Positions 57,181 to 64,000 of a stretch of 64,000 bases of DNA are shown here, piece after piece. The notes under the pieces are model-generated. The model worked only from the letters and a program-made list of their open reading frames with translations. It was not told the DNA's origin and made no database searches. The translations under genes were made by a program, and so were the position numbers. The stretch is from NCBI RefSeq assembly GCF_037975245.1, contig NC_092563.1:8369501-8433500 (forward strand), read 5' to 3'. Source of the stretch: Apostichopus japonicus (lineage: Eukaryota > Echinodermata > Holothuroidea > Aspidochirotida > Stichopodidae). Within the stretch, counting starts at the first letter, position 1; every line of letters starts with the position of its first letter.

Positions 57181-58274
57181 ACTGGGTTAACGGGCTCAGT
57201 AACTTTGGGCTATTCGAGTTTGCTTTTGGGCACCAGCTATCTTATTGAGAGTCTTAATTGGGAGCCTCTATATTTTGAGGGATTTATTGGCCTTTGGGAT
57301 TCCTATCTTAATGCTGTTAGGATTGGTTTTGGGAGCCTAGGGCCTTAAGATTGAACCAGTCTAGCATCAGTACCGCCAACATAAAAAAATGTCATCCCTC
57401 ATTTTCACCTTTGTTTTTGCAGAGTGACTGCTCATTTACATGTAAAGGTGTCGGAGGGGGGGGGGGGGGTGTCACACCCTTGACCATATTGGCTTTCTGG
57501 CAATATCGGCTTTTGGGGAATCCCAAGATAAGCTCCCTTAAAATAAGCTTTTAAAATTGAACTGCTGGGGTTCCAAAACTTAGCTTATGAAGTGGCTAAG
57601 ACTATTTGGGCCCAAAAGGTTGGCTTTTTCAAGGCCCCTAAACTGACTGGTATCAATAGCAAAACCTAATAATAAACCTATTTTCAAAATCTTCACAGCC
57701 CTGCAAATAAGGTGTCTGTGTACGTTATTCGCCGGGCTGCCCTGCGAATAATCACTTCGTTTGATAATAATAATAAATATATGCAAACTTTGATCTTATT
57801 GTAGCCCTTAATTAATTTACCACAAATACAAGCCCACATGTATCATTTGAATAATTTTTATGTTCCTCTTTTTCAAAGAAAGACAATAAAATAATTCAAA
57901 ATCTTGTGATAGGCCAAAAGCCATGTTCAGTTTCCTTGAAGGTTAAAAAAGGAACAAAGGTGTACATTACAGAAAATTAGGCAGTCATTCTCTTAACAGC
58001 ATCAATTTACATAATTAGCTAATTGCTTATTCAATAATAAAACTACAGTTAAGAAAAGACTTGTAAAATGGTCAATCTTTGATGGATTTTGGTGGCAGTT
58101 GTAGTTATTTTCATGATTTCTGGTGCTTATTAGAGTGATTGAGGACAATGTCGTCCACAGGTGTCCATAGACCTCGAAAGGACATCCCTAAATTGAGAAA
58201 ACTGCTTTGATTTGCTTCTTCCAAGCTTTATACTTTATAAGATCATTAAAAGTATTTTATTGGTTCTCTAACAG
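57181..58274. other. intergenic or TP53RK 5' intron, no gene seen
   Basis: A G11-type run lies near 57456. The stretch ends at the acceptor CTCTAACAG (58274) of the first TP53RK coding exon. Confidence 0.4.
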
Positions 58275-58318
58275 GATAGTCCTATTGTTTCAACAGCTGA
58301 TAGAAGAGAAAAATCATC

Positions 58319-58526
58319 ATGGCTACAAAACCATCAGAACTTTCTGATGCTGATATGATCCAGCAAGGGGCTGAAGCTAAAATTTATCAAGGTCAATTTT
58401 ATGACAAACAATGCATCATCAAAGAAAGATTCAAGAAAACGTATCGACACCCTGTATTAGAGGAGAGGCTAACCCACAGAAGGATTGCTCAGGAGGTAAA
58501 AGCATTGTTGAGATGCAGAAAAGCTG
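58319..58526 (+). CDS. TP53RK: TP53RK coding exon 1
   Basis: It begins MATKPSELSDADMIQQGAEA and ends leaving one base, with donor GTAAGT. It holds the ATP-binding lobe. Confidence 0.95.
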
Positions 58527-59607
58527 GTAAGTAGGGTAACATACAGTATAGTCAAACCAATATGCTTGCACTGTACACTTCTTCCACTGTGTGGACGTTC
58601 ACAGGTTAAAGGTAGTCGGTATAGGCCTCAAATTATTGCAAGCTATAATTGCTAGAAGTTTTCAAAAAGTACTTTCCTGGAAGTCTTTACTCTCCAAATT
58701 GTTCTCGGAGGTTTTTAAGGAATACAAAAGATGACTGAATGTCCCAGTGAGGAAAATTTCCTCAAAGGTGGTAATAAAAACAGTTTAAGAATTTTGACCA
58801 AAGGTGACCATATCTGGATATCTAGCATATTTTCAGCCAATACAGCATCCCTTTAAGGGCAAAATGATGATAATCTTGAATAACTTAACATGCTCCTAAA
58901 TGTTTAGGCTTGGTAGTTCATTAATGTGTATAGGCTTATATGTGACGAAGAAAGAACACAAATTCTCTGTGTTGCTATGTTACTGTTTTGTGAGCGAGGT
59001 TGTCTTTTATTGAGTCTTTACCTGGTTTATGCTTTCTGACAATAATTGAAACAGTACTTGCCTACATGCACAAAATACGCTTTATGGAGTATCAGATTTG
59101 GCCTCTTTTTTTTCCTTATCAGGCATTGCCGTCCCAGCCGTATATTTCATGGACACATGTAACAACTGCATCTACATGGAGAAAGTTGAACATTCGTTAA
59201 CTGTTCGCGAATTCATCCAGCAGTTTCAACCACCTTACACAGAGGAAGACAATCAAATACTCCGCTCTGTGGCTGGAAAGGTGGGATCCATTCTCGCTAA
59301 GCTACATAGCAACGACATTGTGCACGGAGATCTCACAACATCCAACATACTCCTGAAATCACCTTATGACATATGGGAGGTCTATCTCATAGATTTTGGG
59401 CTGAGCCAAGTCTCCCATCTGGCCGAAGACAAAGGAGTCGACCTTTACGTCTTAGAAAAGGCTTTTCTCAGCACCCATCCACGCACCGAGCATATCTTTG
59501 AGCAGGTCTTAGCCGCGTACAGTAAAAATTACCCAAATTCTGTGGAAGTCTTGAAGAAGCTCGAAGAAGTCAGACAGAGGGGAAGGAAGAGGGTAATGGT
59601 AGGGTGA
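58319..59607 (+). CDS. TP53RK: TP53-regulating kinase (PRPK/Bud32), KEOPS subunit, complete
   Basis: An atypical small kinase/ATPase of the KEOPS complex, which makes N6-threonylcarbamoyladenosine on ANN-decoding tRNAs. Exons 58319-58526 and 59123-59607 join in phase (208 + 485 nt) to give 230 aa. The N-terminal lobe has GAEAKIY (17-23) and the ATP-binding lysine in IIKERF (K35). The signature HRRIAQEVKALLRCRKAG follows. The catalytic loop is HGDLTTSN with D139, and the metal-binding motif is DFG with D160. EDKGVDLYVLEKAFLSTHP and the basic C-terminus RGRKRVMVG are diagnostic of Bud32/PRPK. There is no long C-terminal lobe, as usual in this family. An acceptor at 58271-58274 shows a 5' UTR intron. 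The length is close to the 253-residue human protein. Confidence 0.97.
59123..59607 (+). CDS. TP53RK: TP53RK coding exon 2
   Basis: The acceptor is CCTTATCAG. It carries the catalytic loop, DFG motif and C-terminus. The TGA stop is at 59605-59607. A short direct repeat of the last coding bases (GGGTAATGGTAGGGTGAGAG) follows the stop. Confidence 0.96.
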
Positions 59608-61335
59608 GAGGGAGAGGGTAATGGTAGGGTGAGAGGGAATAGGCACCTAGAACCAGAAGAGCTCTGATTTGGGGGTAGCCAAGTCAATTTTAAGATATGT
59701 TGATACTTTGACTACATTATTACCTGCTACAGTTAAGCGTTGGCGGTTTGTTCTTAAAGAAGTAACCTGCTCTTGTCTAAAGGATCACATCCGCTCATGG
59801 AAGAGGAGAGTTTAAGGGCAGGCAGCTGCTATCTGGCTTCATAGGACTGCATTACCAATACTGTAGTATAATTTATTAATTTGTATACCTATAAAATGAC
59901 GTCCACCAGTGATTCTGTACAGCATAATATTACTTGTCTATGAATTTCTTGTGTAAAGCAAACTATGCTCTAGTCTAGGTGTAAGTTAATTCCTGCATGG
60001 CTAGTTTTGTGATCTAATGACCACACTGGTCCTTTATGTAGATTTGCTTGTATATAATGTAACTCATGGACTCTAAACGTTAGATGACTGAATGGAAATT
60101 TAAACTCAGCTATAGTATGATGCTGTTGTAGATGTACAGCATCATATATAATATAATGGTTGACTCCACCTCCTGTAACAAGTCTGATGAAAGCATTGTC
60201 TTTGATTCTTGTCTTTGATGTATCCAATGACTCCTATATCCGTCTAGTATAACTGCTAAAGGTTGGAATTTACAATCAAGCCCAAATCTTGTGTTCAAAT
60301 ACTCCAAATAGGTTCTTAAAATATTATGTAAGAGTTAAATTGATATGAAGAACAGGAAAAATGAAAGTAGGGGCTGTGGAGCAGAGTTCAACTAGAGGAT
60401 GGGGATGGAGGGGGGGGGGGGTTGGGGGAACAGGCAGTGGAGTGCGACAGATTTTACTGATTTGGAAGCAAATCACCACAATCATCTCTAATGGACCTTT
60501 GTTCATCAAATTCCCAGTATTATATAATTCATTGCTCAAAATGAAAGAGAAAAGAAATTTAAATGGAACCCAGACCTTGGTTTATACCTCACCTTAAACT
60601 TCTCCTCCCCCCCCTCCCTGGAAATTTGTCTGTTTTGTATGATTGACATGCATGGAAACCCATTGGTTTATACCTTACCCCCCCCCCCCCCCCTCCCCCA
60701 GGAAAGTTCTCTGCTTTGTATGGTTGACATTGCTGTGGTGGATAGGTGGAGGGGGAAATTGGATCACAACCCAAAGCTATTTATGTCATAAGGCAAATCG
60801 TAATTATTTTTGCCTTTGTATTTCTTGCAATAAGATTCCAAGTTTTTACTTTTCATTTACTAAAGAAATAACTAGCCAAAATGAAAGACTCTGAGATATT
60901 TTTTTGCTAGAAATAATACAGCGACTTGAACCACAAACTCGACTGGAGTCAAGCAGACAAAATACAATAGTGCCTGTTATAAACAATCAAGGCCTTTCTC
61001 CCTTGTCCCACACCCAAATCGATGTCCATGTGTAGTCTTTGAATCAAACTGACATCTTTTCTGGAACATGTTTTTTTCAGATTATGTGCAGGGGGAATGG
61101 TAGAAAAACGGTCTCTATGGTTGAGTTAGTAAATAGTAACAAATTTTATATCCATGCAGCGGTGTGAGCCCCCTACCCCCACCCTGATAGTGAAAAGACC
61201 GTCTGGGCAAAGTCACTAATTTTATATATTTACCTCAGATCGCTCTTTGCAGGTCATTTTGCGACAGTTAATTTCCCGCACTATGCAGAAATCCTCGTAC
61301 ACTTGAAACAGCAATTAAGTTAGGTGAGCAATAAA
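59608..61335. other. TP53RK 3' UTR and intergenic, poly-G and poly-C tracts
   Basis: A short G-run lies near 60411-60426, with C-rich runs near 60604-60617 and 60678-60699. No further gene was recognised. Confidence 0.45.
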
Positions 61336-61339
61336 GCAA

Positions 61340-61905
61340 ATGGTTTGAATCGCACATTAAATATCTGTGACGTAAAAATATCGACTAAGAGACGATTGCA
61401 CATTAAATACCTGTGATGTAAATATATCGACTAAGAGACGATCGCACATTAATTACCTGTGATGTAAAGACATCGACTAAGAGACGATCGCACATTAAAT
61501 ATCTGTGAAGTAAAGATATCGACTAATTGACGACCACACATTAAATATTTCTGATGTAGAGGTATCGACTAAGAGACGATCGCACATTAAATATCTGTGA
61601 TGTAAAGATATCGACTAAAAGACGATCGCACAAGAAGTATCTCTGATGTAACGGTATCGACTAAGAGACGATCGCACATTAAATATTTCTGATGTAAAGA
61701 TATCGACTTAGAGACGATCGCACATTAAATATCTGTGATGTTAAGATATCGACTTAGAGACGATCGCACATTAAATATCTGTGATGTAAAGATATCGACT
61801 AAGAGAGGATCGCACAAAAAGTATCTCTGATGTAAAGGTATCGACTAAGAGACGATTGCACATTAAATACCTGTGATGTAAAGATATCGACTTAGAGATA
61901 ATTAA
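61340..61905. repeat. 46-bp satellite, about 12 copies
   Basis: The unit contains GACGATCGCACATTAAATAT followed by CTGTGATGTAAAGATATCGA. Each unit carries the palindromes CGATCG and often GATATC. Confidence 0.94.
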
Positions 61906-61909
61906 GACT

Positions 61910-63343
61910 TCATTTCTTGATGATCAATCTGATGAACAATCTTCGGTGACGTATACTCCTATAGCTATACTGAACTATCATTCAATCTATGGATTTGTAT
62001 CGATAGATATATACGCATAACCTATCAGTGGCAATTTTAACTGAGTTCAGTGAGCAGGTTTATATTTTATATTTCCTGATTATTAGTCTAATATGCAGTA
62101 ATAAATGTTCTCGCACACAAACAGACCACTCCAACCTACACAAACAGACAATGGACATTAATCAGCTTCAAGGACGTTACACTATGGAGATATTTCAATT
62201 CCTTGATATCGATTAATCCTTATTGTTCGGGCATTTAATGCGTTTGGTACGAGGTACTTGACAAGTCTTCGTTTACTTAGATACGCACTGTTAGGTAAGC
62301 GGTCTCTTAAATCGCATTCGGTTTGTCAGCCAACATCATCACTGTTTTCAAGCTTTCTTTTTCAGCAGACATTGCCGTTAGTCAAGTAATGATCCGCTGA
62401 CGAGGAAATAAAGTTTCTCAGGAATGAGGAAAAGTATTCTCTAAAAGCGAAATTTTTATCAAGAAGAGAAGGATGATGAGGAAGTAAAAGCTAAATTCTT
62501 GCTTCAAGCAGCTGCTATAACGAGTTATACCTGCTTGGTCTTATTTACAAAATAACAATCTTGACGAACAGAAGTGAAGATTTTATCTTGCAGGAAAAAG
62601 GAGCCTAATTCTTACTTCTGTTTTTCAATCATTGGAGCATGGAGTGTAGTCTGATTTACCACGCAAAAGCCGGTACTTTTAAACTGTCTACATTTATGGG
62701 ATCTTTGATGATTTTTTTCTTTTAAATTCGGATTTAAATTATTACAAAAACTTCAATGCAAATAAGAAACTTTGGTTGTGAGAATACTGTGTCGAACTTA
62801 ACTCTATATATAAGGAAGGAATGAACCTACTTCATATTCTATTTCTTTTATTTCAGTTAATATCCTCATGTATGCTGATATATTACAATCACTCTTAAAA
62901 CCTTTTTAGTACTTATAAAGGTGCTTGATTTTATACCCGAATGGCATGAAAATTATATAGAATCCAGAATAGTACTTATATTTGAGTTTTCACTCTTGAT
63001 TTTCGGGACTAAGTCCTTCCCTTGATTGACATAAAATCACTCAAATAGGTGCTAGTTTTGGCGGTGTATAGATCTCATGTTTAGTTGTTCAACGAGTTCC
63101 AGATTTAAGTTGTCTGTTCATCCTTTCGTTAACGGTTCCTATAGACTGCGATCAGTTTGTTCCACACACAGTATACATTTTAATTCATGTTAATGTATGT
63201 TACTTGGTTTTGACGTTTTATATAGGTCTTAGATATTAATTATAACCAAACTTTACACGTATAGTTCGGAACTCTTCTATATGATAGTGAAATTCTAATT
63301 TTTAAACATTTCCCGGACTGGTCAAGTTCCTGACTTTTTCAAC
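61910..63343. other. intergenic, upstream of the CAP gene
   Basis: AT-rich. A TATATA-containing word (TTTTATATAGGTC, about 63216) sits some 120 bp before the CAP start codon and could serve as a core promoter; this is a weak inference. Confidence 0.35.
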
Positions 63344-63607
63344 ATGGCAGCTCTAATGTTACGTCTCCCTGTCTTTGTGATCATTTTGATTTTGTTAACT
63401 TTTTGCGAAGGAGGATTATCTGCAAGTGAGAAGAAGTATGTAACTTCTAACAAATCGTTTTTCAATTTGAAAGAGGTAAATGTAAAGAGCCACCGAAGAG
63501 CGAAACGTTCAACTAACTTCGACTCGGCTGATATAACAGCTATTCTTAATCGTCACAACGAATTACGAGGAAAAGTTTCACCAGAAGCTGCTGATATGAA
63601 GTACATG
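63344..63607 (+). CDS. secreted CAP-superfamily protein (CRISP/PI16-like), first coding exon
   Basis: 88 codons ending exactly at donor ATG|GTAGGT. The N-terminal signal peptide has hydrophobic core LRLPVFVIILILLTF, with cleavage likely about residues 25-28. A propeptide-like segment ends in the furin-type site RRAKRS (51-56). Residues 64-88 carry the CAP-domain opening ITAILNRHNELRGKVSP then AADMKYM, matching the first helix of CRISP/GLIPR/PI16 proteins. The rest lies beyond the right edge. Roles in this family range from venom and allergen proteins to sperm-egg and immune functions, so no specific function is claimed. Confidence 0.88.
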
Positions 63608-64000
63608 GTAGGTCAATATACCACGTGACACATGAATGAAAGCAAATCGTTATTGCGTTCATACTGCTTTATCATACTTCCATTATACAGTTGCACCTAT
63701 GTATTGCACCTATGTATTGTACAACATATGTACCCTATGCCGAATTGCTCTATACTAAAGAAAGGTATGCAGTCAATCGATAATTATTCCACCTGATTCA
63801 AGTTATATGCAATTAAGGTCACGGGTCAACTGTAATGTAGTTTAGATGTATATGTCAAGCGTTATTTTCGGGTTGCGAAAATGACACGATTGTCTGGTAA
63901 TTCCACGTGGTACTTATCGAAAAAGAAGGTTTCGTATTCCGAGCAGGATTTCGGTATACTGCACTTCTTGGGATACAATTAACATAAAAAATTATAGTTG
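63608..64000 (+). other. start of CAP gene intron 1
   Basis: No second exon (which should begin near a conserved Trp) was found before the window ends. Confidence 0.5.

Overview
The window is animal nuclear DNA. It holds a few split, spliced genes with GT-AG introns, the rest being AT-rich non-coding DNA full of satellites, SINEs and small DNA transposons. Gene content (a peroxisomal-type thioesterase, the KEOPS kinase, ST3Gal-type sialyltransferases, a secreted CAP protein) and the repeat style suggest a marine invertebrate deuterostome. An echinoderm such as a sea cucumber is plausible, but this is inference; nothing here fixes the species.

Layout. 1-1160: first coding exon of an ST3Gal-like sialyltransferase on the minus strand, with its other exons beyond the left edge. 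1.2-6.0 kb: an old interspersed repeat, a frameshifted Ty3/Gypsy pol remnant and a 40-bp minisatellite. 6.04-26.34 kb: a complete second sialyltransferase gene on the minus strand. I assembled it from six exons with consistent phases into 395 codons carrying sialylmotifs L, S, III and VS. Its introns hold hAT-like MITEs nested in one another, tRNA-derived SINEs, a 45-bp satellite cut by a LINE, recent tandem duplications and a 1.58-kb element with about 346-bp inverted ends. 26.4-44.9 kb: mostly repeats, including a 37-bp satellite of about 50 copies, plus a possible remote 5' exon of the sialyltransferase near 36.6 kb. 44.9-47.8 kb: exon-like segments of two unidentified genes, one on each strand. 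48.2-55.4 kb: ACOT8 on the minus strand, complete in six exons (349 codons). 58.3-59.6 kb: TP53RK (PRPK/Bud32) on the plus strand, complete in two coding exons (230 codons). 61.3-61.9 kb: a 46-bp satellite. 63.3-63.6 kb: first coding exon of a secreted CAP-superfamily protein that runs off the right edge.

The genes do not form one pathway. The two sialyltransferases are a head-to-tail duplicate pair of Golgi enzymes. ACOT8 (acyl-CoA hydrolysis) and TP53RK (tRNA t6A synthesis via KEOPS) are divergent neighbours, and both orthologues map to the same cytogenetic band in human (20q13.12).

The most distinctive features are: (1) the transposon layer, where at least five small hAT-like families, most with perfect 8-bp target duplications and long G/C runs, share a common internal GCGGAGCG-type motif; (2) an ACOT8 with a basic N-terminal extension suggesting mitochondrial import and an unusual PKL C-terminus; (3) two unidentified multi-exon genes at 44.9-47.8 kb. 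I saw no tRNA or rRNA gene, CRISPR array or intact transposase.
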